Source: Combretum micranthum (taxonomy: Eukaryota > Streptophyta > Magnoliopsida > Myrtales > Combretaceae). Taken from it: a stretch of DNA of 64,000 nucleotides. This document shows, piece after piece, positions 47,562 through 58,220 of this stretch; the first letter of the stretch is position 1, and each line of letters opens with the position of its first letter. A program made the position numbers and the translations under genes. The notes below the pieces were generated by a model. The model had not been told where the DNA came from. It searched no databases and saw only the letters and a program-made list of their open reading frames with translations. Location of the stretch: NCBI GenBank assembly GCA_024138025.1, contig JAMXBD010001254.1:124001-188000 (forward strand). The letters run 5' to 3'.

Positions 47562-47951
47562 TGACACAGCACGGAAGCGCTTAATAACAGTTTGACGATT
47601 GATTTCAAAACGTGTACTTAATCACACAATTGCTAGGCAATTGCAAATTCAGAAAAAATCTTCTCAATTTAATATCAAAGATGTCAAAATATCAATTGTC
47701 CATACTATAGGCCTATTTATACTATTACATGAAAATCCTAAAAAGGAAAAGTAATAAATACAATATTGACTAATAATAAAGATAAATAATAAATATAAAT
47801 CTAAAAAGGAGAATAGAAAATACAATTTAGATCAATAATAAATATAAATAAATCGTGTGACAATTGGCAAAATAGGTCCGCTTAAAGGCTGGTTAAGGCC
47901 GGCGGTGTAGCTGGTTAAGGACGGCGGCGTAGTAGCTTGTCATCCACATCA
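47562..47951 (-). repeat. 5' LTR of element F
   Basis: 390 bp, collinear with the LTR at 45673-46080 and differing at scattered positions and small gaps. Ends are TGATGTGG and TGTGTCA in sense direction. Confidence 0.85.
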
Positions 47952-48506
47952 GAGATGGGCAAGTAGGTTAAATGGGCTAACCCATTTGTTTATCTACTTA
48001 ACCCATTTATATATCTTTATGGGTCAAACGGGCCAAATTGAACCATTTGACACATTTATAGTAATGACTAAAATGTATCTAATAAAAAAAAATTAAATTT
48101 TGCAACGTTTTAAATATATAAATGATTAATTTTATTATTATTATTATAATTACTTATATATTAAATAAATATTTAAAAAATAATTTTATTAGATATCATA
48201 TTTCATTTGAAACAATAAAAATATACTTAAAATAATGTTATGATGCATATACATCAATTTGTCATTCTCTATTATAATTAATACGTAAGTTTAAGCTCAA
48301 GTACGAAAGGCCCAAAAATAATACTAGATTGATAGTTATTTTTCTCACTTTATTTTTTTTTTTTATATAAGTGGGTTAGTGAGTCAACCCACTTAACTTG
48401 GGTACCAACCCACTTTTAAATGGGCTGAAAAAAGTTGGCCTTAACCCATTTTCAAAGTGGGTTAAATGGGTTATCCCGCTGACCATAACTTACTTGCCTA
48501 CTTCTA

Positions 48507-49838
48507 ATTATATAGGTGATATTTCAAGATAAGGGTATTCACAACAAAAAATTGAAATAAACCATTGTATGACAATTCATGTGTCTGGGACACATGAATT
48601 TTTATTCATCATTTTATATAATAAAAATTCATTATAAATTATCATAATTCTCTTTAACTAAACACTGTAATAACAACTTTATGTTGAATGAAGATGGAAT
48701 TAATAGCTATTCCCTTCAAGTGAATAGGCTATTAGCCATCCTTTAAGACTACGTATACTGCAAGCAGCTAAATGCATGCAACCACTGCAACTTGATCAAA
48801 CCCACTATGAAATATACCGAGTTCATCAATATACACATATATATTAAAAAAATTCAAGTATTGCATGGGTTTTTAACTAGATAATTTAAATGCTTAAAAC
48901 TATCTACAAGGATTCTCATGTGATGTTGAAGAAAATGACCTTGAATGCCTTTTTAAATTGTAGCAACATAAGAAAAAAGAGTGAAAGTTTTGAGATGTAA
49001 ATGATAAATTAAATGTTGATCAAAGACGAACGATTAATTAAATGTGAACAATTCGGTTAGAAGGGAAGGGATAAAAACAAAGAGCCTGATGTATTTTTTT
49101 CAATCGTAATTAATTAAATTAAATTAAAACCTTATTTTTACTATGCAACTAATCCTAGGTAAGTGTACCTATCGATTGTAGTATCGGTGTAAGCATAGGG
49201 GTCATTCTACCAGGACCTATAACTACTAGTACTCATCTTATTTCTACTATTTAGCTTATCTAATTCGAGGAATCTTAATATATCTAAGTAACTAATTAAT
49301 TAATTAACCTTAGCAAAAGTGAGTGTCAACGCTTCTAAGAATATCATATCACAAGGCTATCTCTAATCTTGATTCACCACTAACTCTATTTCCAATTCCT
49401 TACAAAACATTAATTGATGGGTTGTATAAGTTCTTGAACTATAGCAATCCCTAATTTCATCAATCTCTCTTGTGAGATAATTGAATTCTAACCCTATATG
49501 TCTAATAGAAATGTCTTTGATCATTAGATGCATACAAAATTACATTAAAGTTCATGATTCCTTAAAAATATTCAATCTTCATGCAGAAAGTTCATACAAT
49601 TTACGTCTAGAGTCATATTCAAACCTCTTTATCCATGCAAGATCTATCTTATTAATCAATCCATCGATTAAATTAACAAGAATCAAACAATGATCTAATA
49701 TTGTGCACATATTAAATCAAGAAACATAAACTTCCATTCACAAAGTAATCCAATCTCTATATTAGGGTTAACGTTTCTCAACATCTAGGGTAAAAAGAAT
49801 CTTTTTTTTTTTCATAGAATAAGAAATACAATGATATA
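48507..49838. other. Unclassified intergenic stretch left of element E
   Basis: 1.3 kb, AT-rich. Contains a 12-bp perfect hairpin (48574-48600). A stretch near 49150-49230 (aagtgtacctatcgattgtag, ggtcattctaccaggacc) reads like repeat-derived plant DNA, but I cannot assign it to a family. No coding frame is convincing, and no LTR border or target duplication is visible. Confidence 0.45.
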
Positions 49839-50206
49839 TGATAAGATCATATTTTATACAACTTGTTGATATTCATAAGAGCTAGAATGGATATTTGTTT
49901 TGATTAAATTTTATGTTTCAGGACTAATTTGGACAAATAAATCAAAATAAGAGACTTTGAATCAAAAATGGGAAAAAATGAAGTAAAGGCCGGCATTTCA
50001 ACATTCAAAGCCGCTGGCATTTAGACGGCTTACACCCAAGGCCGCTACTAGCATTGCCAACTTTGCAAGATATTCACCCAACAACACTGTAAGCCACCTC
50101 AAAGCTGTCGACGTAGAAGATGAAGAAGCCAGCGTACTTGAAGGCCAGCAGCTCAGAATTAGAAAGTCACCAACTTTGAAGGAGTTACATTATAAGCCAG
50201 CTCCTA

Positions 50207-50502
50207 AGCCGCCGGCGTTGAGGTTGTGTAGATCGCAGAATTGAAGAGACATGAAGATAACAAAGGCTTGGAAGAAATTGAAGAGACAAATCTGTTGGAG
50301 TGTCTATGCCGGTGTCAAAGCCGCCGGCTTTTGGACGGCATTCGTTATAAAATGGTCCAACGCTTCATTTCTGATCACATACGCCGGCTAGATCTACATC
50401 TAAGCCGCCGGCGTAGAAGCGGCCTACATGGTAATGAATTGAAGGCTGCCAGTGCACTGCCTGCCAAAGGAGAAATTGAAGATACACCGCCTGTAAGCCG
50501 CC
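50207..50502 (+). promoter_or_regulatory. Cluster of four AGCCGCC (GCC-box) motifs in U3 of element E
   Basis: Exact AGCCGCC occurs at 50207-50213, 50319-50325, 50403-50409 and 50496-50502, each followed by GGC, all within 370 bp upstream of the TATA box. AGCCGCC is the known core bound by ERF-type plant transcription factors. Further near-matches lie at 50020-50060. The 3' LTR keeps fewer exact copies (for example at 61109 and 61309); others have changed in a C-to-T-like manner. Regulation by ERF factors is inference. Confidence 0.6.
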
Positions 50503-50570
50503 GGCGTAGGATCCATAACTCGGCTTTGATGAAACTGCATTTCTTTAATGTTTGTTCACGAAATTTTTCC

Positions 50571-50577
50571 TATAAAT
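50571..50577 (+). promoter_or_regulatory. TATA box of element E 5' LTR
   Basis: CCTATAAATAGGGG is followed about 30 bases on by ctcactttcag. The 3' LTR has CCTATAAATAGGGGG at about 61681-61695. Likely start of the genomic RNA near 50600. Confidence 0.75.
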
Positions 50578-51594
50578 AGGGGTCTTCTCCTCACTTTCAG
50601 AATCATCCAAATCTAAGTAGTCTATACTACAATACATAGATTAGAATTAGCATTTCATAGAGATTTTTGAAGAGATATTGAAGTTTTCAAGAATTTGCAA
50701 GTGAAGCTTTGATATTTTGAATTGGTGATATCTGATCTTTTCCTTTTATGCAATTCATATATCTGAATATTGATCATAATGAAATCATTTGCAATTTCTT
50801 ATCTGATTTTTGAATCATCATCCATGAGTAGCTAAATCTTTTTGTGGGAAGTTGATGAAGCTTTAAACATGCTAAAATGATCTTTGAAACCATGTTATAA
50901 GATAGTTAGAATCATGAAATATTCATATTGAGTTCTGATTATTCATCATATCTTTGGTGTATAAGAATTCTAATAACTCGGAAGGGAAATTAGGGTTCAT
51001 ATGAATTCATAAATTGAGATTAAATTACAATTGCGGAAGCGGCGGAGTTTAATCTAATTTAGAAATTGTCCATGAATATTAATGCAATTTTATATTGATT
51101 TCTCACTAAGGAATTAGGGATGTTAATATAAAGTATTAGTCAATTATAGAATCGGAAGGTTTATAATTGTAATTTTGATTCCACTAATAATTTATTTAGC
51201 GGAAGCTATTGAATTTTTTGTGGTTTAAAAGGTTTTTAAACTCTGTTTTTAAATCTTACAATTTCTTATGAATATCCATGAATCTAATTATCATTATAAC
51301 ATGACTTCAAGTTGATTGGCAATAGTTTAAAGTGGATTCTGCTCCTTCCCACATTTTTCTAACATATCACTCTCTTCAAAAGCTCATTGCATTCATAGTA
51401 ATACTTAATTAGAAATTTAATTAATCATTCTAAAAGATCAATTGCCTAGATATTAGTATTAGTTGATAACTGTCTAGTAGTTAATAGATCTGTGGGATCG
51501 ACACTTGACTCATGCTATATTACAAGATAAGGCCAGTACGCTTGCTGGATAAGATGCTTTAAAATTCAATACTAATTTAGCACATCAAGTTTTC

Positions 51595-51612
51595 TGGCGC
51601 CGTTGCCGGGGA
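51595..51612 (+). other. Primer-binding site of element E (tRNA-Asp type)
   Basis: TGGCGCCGTTGCCGGGGA, seven bases after the LTR. This is the characteristic Athila-lineage primer site, ascribed to tRNA-Asp. Confidence 0.88.
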
Positions 51613-51674
51613 TCTTATTAATATTAGACTACCTTCAGCTTTGCTAGTAGTTTAGGTTTAATTTAGTTTGAAAT

Positions 51675-51694
51675 TTTTCCTTTTCTCTTTGCAG
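51675..51694 (+). other. Splice-acceptor-like site before gag of element E
   Basis: A pyrimidine tract ending TTTCTCTTTGCAG stops at 51694, five bases before the gag ATG (51700). It has the form of a plant 3' splice site and suggests a leader intron. I cannot fix the donor. Confidence 0.4.
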
Positions 51695-51699
51695 GTTTT

Positions 51700-53411
51700 A
51701 TGCGAAGAAGTAGAAGTTCTGAAATTCTACCTTTAGACCCTGAGATTGAAAGAACCTTGCATCAACAGAGAAGAAGGAACCAAAGAAGAGGAGCAATGGC
51801 ACAAATCAAACAAGGAAACAATGAAACAACAACCATTGCAACCAGCTGCTCCCGCTCCAAGGGCAATTCGAGACTATACAGTACCTACTTCAAGATCCGC
51901 CATAAGAATGCCCACTGTGGAGGCTAACAACTTTGAGCTTAAACCGTCCCTGATTCAAATGGTTGAGTCACATCAATTTGGAGGATATCCGAATGAGACG
52001 CCAGATGAACACCTTGCCAAATTTCTCCAGTACACCAACACTGTCAAACTTAATGGTGTAAGAAACGAAGTCATCCGACTACAGCTTTTCCCTTTTTCTC
52101 TTAGGGATAAAGCCTTGGCATGGTACAATTCCCAACCTCCAGATTCGATCACTACATGGGATGATCTGACAAAGAAGTTTCTGAAGAGATTCTTCCCTCC
52201 AGCAAGGACCGCCAGATTAAGAAATGAGATCTCCAACTTCACCAAATTCCCTGGTGAATCATTATATGATGCTTGGGAAAGATTCAAAGAGGCGGTCAGA
52301 AAATGTCCACACCACGGTTTACCCGATAATCTACTAATGAAAATTTCTACCTCAGTCTTGATGAAGCTTTAAGGTCCTTAGTAGATGCTACATCGGGGGA
52401 TCACTGATGGGAAAAACATATGAGGAAGCTAGTGAGATTATTGAAGAATTAGCTTCCGTGCTCATAATTGGAGTTGTGAAAGAACAAGATCTAAAGTAGC
52501 ATCTTGGAAGACAAAGAAGATATATCACAACTCAAGGCTCAAATGGCAACCCTCATCACTCAAGTAAGTAAACTCACAACTACAAATTCTTCCAATAAAA
52601 AACAAGTGTTTTGTTGTGAGATTTGCTCAGGTCCACACTCTTCTTTCGAGTGTCCGCATGGATCATCATCAAATGATGAGCAGCTCAATTATGTGGGAAA
52701 TTTCCAAAAGGGTAATTTTGGAAACACATATCATCCGAATATGCGAATCATCCCAATCTGTCATATCGGAATGATGCCAATGTTCTAAAACCACCTGGTT
52801 TCCAAGGACAAGGATATGCAAGAAATGCCCCACCTCAACAGCAAATTCAATCTCCACTGATGCATTACTGAGGGATTTCATTGTCACTACAACAAACTCA
52901 CTCAACAATCAGAATGCAATCATTCAAGATTTGCAAGGGAACTCCATCAACTTGCACAGCAAGTGAGTAATAGACCATCTGGGTCTTTACCAAGCAACAC
53001 GGAGGAGAATCCCAAGTCTGTAAATGCAATCACCCTGAGAAGTGGTAAGGAGATTGCTCCAGTTGAGGAAACTATCAAGGATCAAGAGGAAATTCCACCA
53101 CAAAACAACAAAGGGAAACGAAAGGTGGAGGAACTATTCAAAAACCACCTGAGGTGAAATCATATGTTCCTCCCGTCCCTTTTCCAGGAAGATTAAAGCA
53201 ACAAAGACTTGATGAGCAATTTTCAAAATTCCTGGATGTTTTCAAGAAGCTGCACATCAACATTCCATTCTTAGAAGTGATTCAAGGAATGCCTTCCTAT
53301 GCCAAATTCATCAAAGAATTGCTGTCCAACAAGAGGAAGATTGATGGAAATGTGATACTCACTGGAGAATGTTCCATGATCCTACAGAAACAACACCCAG
53401 TCTGCCACTAA
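51700..53411 (+). pseudogene. gag: Element E gag, degenerate
   Basis: ATG at 51700 opens MRRSRSSEILPLDPEIERT, a typical Athila Gag start. A frameshift near 51840 leads to the long frame ending at 52372, with the capsid part: FELKPSLIQMVESHQFGG, ALAWYNSQPPDSITTWDDL, KKFLKRFFPPARTARLRNEI and GESLYDAWERFKE. After further shifts, CEICSGPHSSFEC (about 52620) is the knuckle-like motif. NAITLRSGKEI (about 53025) and KQQRLDEQFSKFLDVFKKLH (about 53200) are the conserved linker to protease. Gag builds the particle. At least four breaks are needed to follow it. Confidence 0.88.
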
Positions 53412-53830
53412 ACTTCGAGATCAGGGAAGTTTTACTGTTCCTTGCACCATTGGTGATTGTCATTTTGATAAAGTTTTAATTGATTCTGGTGCAAGTATCA
53501 ACTTAATGCCTTTATCGGTATTTAAAAAACTAGGACTTGGAGATTGCAAGGATACACATGTAACCTTGCAACTTGCTGATAGAAGTGTAAAATACCCTAG
53601 GGGTATTGTGGAAAATGTCCTAGTTAAAGTTGACAAATTCTTTTTCCCTGTGGATTTTGTAGTCTTAGACATGGATGAAGATAGGGAAGTTCCCATGATC
53701 TTGGGCAGACCGTTCCTTGCAACAGGTAAAGCACTAATTGATGTGGAACAAGGGCAGCTTACATTACGGGTGATGGATGAACAGGTTACTTTCAATGTCT
53801 ATGAGGCAATGAAGAAATTTGATGATACTG
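53412..53830 (+). pseudogene. Element E protease domain
   Basis: An aspartic protease with VLIDSGASINLMPLSVFKKL around 53470-53530 (catalytic Asp-Ser-Gly) and EVPMILGRPFLATGKALIDV around 53690-53745. From 53506 the frame is open through protease into the pre-RT linker (to 54342). The first catalytic block is in the same frame upstream, starting before the first Met. Position between gag and RT is normal. Confidence 0.88.
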
Positions 53831-54059
53831 ATGCCTGTTACACCATCAATACCATTGATGAGCTGGTTTCTGAGTCACTTGAGGAACAAACTGGTGTGGA
53901 GACTATGGAATCCGTCTTGAGAGACTTGGACAATTGGAGTGATGAAGAGGATGAAGAAATACTGGAAGATGTACCAATGATCAAAACCAGATATTATGAA
54001 TCTTTGGGTACAAATGAGCAGAAGCAAGTTCCATCTTTGATGCAACCACCGACCTTGGA

Positions 54060-55110
54060 ACTTAAACCACTTCCTGATCATCTGAAGTATGCTTTTCTCG
54101 GAATTGGCGATACTTTGCCAATCATCATTTCATCTGCATTGACAAATGAACAAGAACAACAGTTGATTGAAGTGTTGAAAAAGCACAAAGAAGCAATCGG
54201 ATGGACCATTGCAGACATTAAGGGTATTAGCCCTATGATTTGCACTCACAAAATTCTTATGGAAGCTGAGTGTAAACCTACAGTTCAACCACAAAGGAGA
54301 CTTAACCCAACACTTAAAGAGTTGTCAAGAAAGAAGTTCTGAAGCTACTTGACGCAGGTATTATCTATCCTATCTCGATAGTAAATGGGTTAGTCCAGTT
54401 CAGTAGTGCCAAAGAAAGGTGGTATGACTGTAGTAAAAATGAGCAAATGAATTGATTCCTACTCGTACTGTGACTGGGTGGAGAGTTTGTATTGATTACA
54501 GGAAATTGAATGATGCCACCCGAAAGGATCACTTTCCCTTCCCTTCATTGATCAAATGTTGGAGAAACTTGCAGGGCATGACTATTATTGTTTTCTTGAT
54601 GGATATTCTGGATACAATCAAATTTCTATTGCACCCGATGATCAAGAGAAAACAACATTCACTTGTCCCTATGGCACTTTTGCCTTTAGGAGGATGCCCT
54701 TTGGACTTTGCAATGCACCTGCTACATTTCAGAGGTGTATGATGGCTATATTCTCTGATATGCTTGAGAATTTCATTGAAATCTTTATGGATGATTTTTC
54801 AGTCTTTGGAAAGTCATTTGATCTTTGTCTGAGAATTTAGCCTCGGTTTTACAAAGATGCAAAGATACCAATCTGATCTTGAATTGGGAAAAATGCCACT
54901 TCATGGTAAGAGAAGGGATAGTGTTGGGTCACAAAATCTTGCGAGAGGAATTGAAGTGGATAAAGCCAAAGTGGAGATCATTGAGAAGTTACCACCACCC
55001 ACGACTGTTAAAGGGTCAGAAGTTTTCTTGGACATGCTGGCTTCTATAGACGATTTATCAAGGACTTCTCCAAGATTTCCAAACCTCTTTGCAACCTTCT
55101 GGAAAAAGAT
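54060..55110 (+). pseudogene. Element E reverse transcriptase domain
   Basis: The pre-RT segment (LKYAFLGIGDTLPIIISSAL, then KKHKEAIGWTIADIKGISP) is in the protease frame. The RT fingers are damaged near 54345-54470. RVCIDYRKLNDATRKDHFPF lies near 54483, YYCFLDGYSGYNQISI near 54585, RRMPFGLCNAPATFQRCM near 54690, and IEIFMDDFSVFGKS near 54775, where MDD is the catalytic pair. The connection region is shifted several times (54825-55110). The domain copies the genomic RNA. Confidence 0.9.
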
Positions 55111-55560
55111 GCGGTGTTCAATTTTGATGACAAATGTTTGCAGGCATTCAATTCATTAAAGGAAAAGCTCATTTCTACACCAGTAATCATTGCGCCAGAC
55201 TGGGAGCTTCCTTTTGAACTCATGTGTGATGCCAGCGACTTTGCAGTTGGAGCGGTACTTGGTCAGAGACGAGGTAAGATCTTTCATGTTATATACTATG
55301 CAAGTAGAACACTAAATGAGGCCCAAAGAAATTATGCCACTACTGAGAAAGAGCTTTTAGCTGTTATCTTTGCATGTGATAAATTTAGGCCTTATCTGAT
55401 AGGTTCTAAAGTGTAGTATATACTGACCATGCAGCTCTCAAGTACTTGTTTGCTAAAGCTGATGCAAAACCTAGGTTGATTAGATGGGTATTTACTACTG
55501 CAAGAATTTGATCTTGAAATTAAAGATAAAAAGGGAACTGAGAATGTAATTGCTGATCAT
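55111..55560 (+). pseudogene. Element E RNase H domain
   Basis: An open frame to 55416 carries FELMCDASDFAVGAVLGQR (catalytic Asp), YYASRTLNEAQRNYATTEKE and LLAVIFACDKFRPYL. After a one-base shift near 55412, [20 protein letters not shown] follows, then the tail with ADHLSRLES near 55550. Motif order is complete, so only frameshifts disable it. Confidence 0.88.
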
Positions 55561-56932
55561 TTGTCTAGACTTGAATCTGATAGTTTAGACATTCCCATTA
55601 ATGAAAAGTTCCCTGATGAACAATTGCATGCAGTAGAAATCCTAGATTTGCCATGGTATGCTGATATTGTGAATTATTTGGTGAGTAAGATTATCCCATA
55701 TGGTTTGTCTTATCCTCAAAAGAAAAAGTTTTTGCATGATGTAAAACAATATTTTTGGGATGAACCATATCTGTTTAGAAAATGTGCTGACCAAATAATT
55801 AGAAGATGTGTACCTGAATCTGATCAGCTGAGCATTAGAACACTGTCATTCAAGAGAAGCAGGGGGACACTTTGGTGTTCAAAGGACTGCAGCTAAAGTG
55901 TTATCATCTGGATTTTATTGGCCTAACTTGTTTCGTGACTGCAGGAACTTCATTATGTCATGTGCTCAATGTCAAAAGACAGGTAACATTTCTAAACGGC
56001 ATGAATTACCACAAAACAATATTCTGGTAATTGAGCTTTTTGATGTTTGGGGGATTGACTTTATGGGTCCTTTTCCCTCATCTTTTTCAAATAAATATAT
56101 ACTTGTGGCAGTTGATTACGTTTCAAAATGGGTGAAGCTGTTGCTTTACAAACAAACGATGCCCGAGTAGTTTTAAAATTTTTGAAAAAGAATATTTTTA
56201 CCAGATTTGGGTGCCCAGAGCTATAATTAGTGATGGGGGGTCTCATTTTTGTAACAAGCAATTTGAAAAACTTTTAGCAAAATATGGTGTTACACATAAA
56301 GTGGCTACCCCCTATCATCCACAAACTAGTGGGCAAGTTGAAGTTTCCAATAGGGAGATAAAAAGGATTTTGGAAAAAACTGTTAATGCATCAAGAAAAG
56401 ATTGGTCTTCAAAATTAGATGATGCATTATGGGCTTACAGGACTGCTTTTAAAACCCCTATTGGAATGTCCCCATATATGCTTGTTTTTGGTAAATCATG
56501 TCATCTTCCTGTAGAACTTGAGCACAAGGCATATTGGGCCATAAAATTTCTTAACTTTGATGAAAAAGCTGCAGGTAAAAACAGATTGCTCCAATTGAAT
56601 CAGCTGGAAGAATGGAGAATGAGGCATTTGAAAGTGCTCGTATCTATAAGGAACGAGCAAAGAAATGGCATGATAGAAACATCATCAAACGAGAATTTTT
56701 GCCTGGACAAAAAGTTTTACTTTACAATTCTCGTTTGAAGTTGTTTCTTGGAAAATTACGGTCAAGATGGTCAAGACCGTTTGAGATTGCGAAAGTTTTT
56801 CCATATGGAAAGGTGGAATTAAAAACTACAGATGATCGGACTTTTAAAGTGAATGGGCAACTGCTCAAACATTATTTTGAGGGGGAAAATCTTGACAGTG
56901 CTACTACTGTCATGAATCTCAAAGAACCATAA
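55561..56932 (+). pseudogene. Element E integrase
   Basis: The zinc domain is split by shifts near 55830 (HCHSREAGGHFG in one frame, then CAQCQKTGN near 55965). The core has VWGIDFMGPFPSSFSNKYI (first Asp, about 56050), [19 protein letters not shown] (second Asp, about 56225), and [19 protein letters not shown] (Glu, about 56330-56370). The C-terminal part at 56612-56932 has RSRWSRPFEIAKVFPYGKVE, an SH3-like fold in other integrases, and no chromodomain, as expected for Athila. Three or more frameshifts. Confidence 0.9.
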
Positions 56933-58178
56933 TCAGATAAGGAAAGTCGGGCTAAGCGACTTTAAACTAAGCGCTTCTTAGGAGGCAACCCATGTCTTAT
57001 TTTAGAATAGTTTTATTTGTTTTACTAACTTAATTATTAGTGTGGCTGGTGAAAAAAAAAAAAAACTGAAGGCCGGCTCAAGGCTGCCAGCCTTGAGCAA
57101 GTTTTGAAAAAACAACGAAAGCCGGTTCAACGCCAGCTTTAAGCCGGCATAAAGGTCAATACAGGAGTAGGTGAGCACCGCAAAAGAGGCCGGCAATGGA
57201 AAGGTCAAGGGCGCCGGCTTATGTGTCGGTGTTTGAAACAAAATTTACACCGGCAGGGGAAGGTGAAGGCTGCCGGCTTAATGCCGGCGTATGTGCAAGA
57301 TTTCTTGGTTTCTGAAAATTCCTGATCAAAGCCGGCACCTGGGATTAAAAGCCGCCAGCTTTGAGTCGGCGTATCCACTTAAGCCGGCTGTGTAAATGGA
57401 TAAGCTGCAAGCTTTATGCTCTCGGTATGTAATTTTTCTGGTTACACTGGCTGTAAGCCGCCAGCGTATATTGCAGAAATGCTGGCGTAGGTTCTGCAGA
57501 TGCTTTTAACAAGTACGAATCCTCTCTCTCTTTCTCATTCTTACTCACTCTCACTCTCTATTACTCTCACCGAAGAATTCATCCCTTCATTGGCCTCATT
57601 CATTGAGTAAAATCCATCTGTCCAAGTAAGATTCTTACTCTTAGTTCTCTGTTTTAATCTCTTAAATTGCTTAGATCTGTCAATTTGCTCATAGATTAAA
57701 CTGAGATTGATTTTTTCGTAAATGGGATATGAACTTCAGCTATTGATACATTTGATTGCGATAATGATGTTCTATTCAAGCTACATTTCATTCCATATAT
57801 TATTGTTGGAATTGATGTTACAGCTGCTGGATCTGAAAGTTTTCATATTAGTTAGTAGCTCTAATTCTTGCATTGTGCTCAAATTCGCTTGAATTGAAAT
57901 TGGAATTTGAAATTGTGCTCGAATTTTATGAAAATTTCAGTATAAAAGTGATTTTGGGACAAAAGGAAAAATTTTTTTAAATCATTTTTGTTTGAAAATT
58001 TTGAAAATTCCAACGTTCAATTCTGAGCTGGCAAGCCTAAGCTGCCAGCTTTCATATTGTTTTGCAAGTGTAAATGCTCCATTCAATTTCATGATCAATA
58101 GCTCCAATAGTTATATGCCTTGATATCAAAATTCTTCAAAATCAGGTTTTAGGCATAAATTAGAATTTCATTGAAATT
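56933..58178 (+). promoter_or_regulatory. Spacer between pol and env-like ORF of element E, with U3-like GC motifs
   Basis: 1.2 kb without a credible frame. From 57065 to 57480 it repeats GCCGGC/GCCAGC phrases like those of U3, with exact AGCCGCC at 57350-57356 and 57456-57462. A CT-rich leader-like stretch follows (57531-57580), then a donor-like CCAA|GTAAG at 57626. The acceptor-like TTTGCAG at 58212-58218 lies two bases before the env-like ATG. The arrangement looks like a promoter plus leader intron; this is inference. Confidence 0.45.
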
Positions 58179-58220
58179 GTGCATTCCTTATTTCTAATTA
58201 AATTCAAATTATTTGCAGGA

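Larger units (their letters stand above)
45673..47951 (-). mobile_element. Element F: internally deleted Ty3/gypsy chromovirus, 2.28 kb
   Basis: Two LTRs of about 400 bp (45673-46080 and 47562-47951) with TGATGTGG/TGTGTCA-type ends flank a 1.5-kb interior read on the minus strand. The target duplication GAGAT is perfect (45668-45672, 47952-47956). The interior holds a primer site, a gag relic and a short N-terminal piece of RT. Zinc knuckle, protease, most of RT, RNase H and integrase are missing, so it moved with help from another copy or lost its interior after insertion. The wording of the RT piece suggests the Reina/CRM side of the chromoviruses. Confidence 0.88.
45666..48506. mobile_element. 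hAT-type MITE, split by element F
   Basis: After removing element F and one GAGAT copy, a sequence of about 560 bp remains. Its left end reads TAGAGATGGGCAAGTAGG. Its right end, read inverted, is TAGAAGTAGGCAAGTAAG. The flanking octamers ATTGTATA (45658-45665) and ATTATATA (48507-48514) fit an 8-bp hAT target duplication with one change. Internally, phrases built on AACCCATTT and AAATGGGTT recur in both orientations. No transposase is encoded, so it is non-autonomous. Confidence 0.75.
49839..51587 (+). repeat. 5' LTR of element E
   Basis: Begins TGATAAGATCATATTT and ends TAGCACATCA, seven bases before the primer site. U3 has a GC-motif-rich part (about 49988-50530), TATA at 50571, then AT-rich R/U5. 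It matches the 3' LTR (60940-62749) along its whole length. Two stretches with elevated CpG (gccgccggcg) contrast with the AT-rich remainder. Confidence 0.88.
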
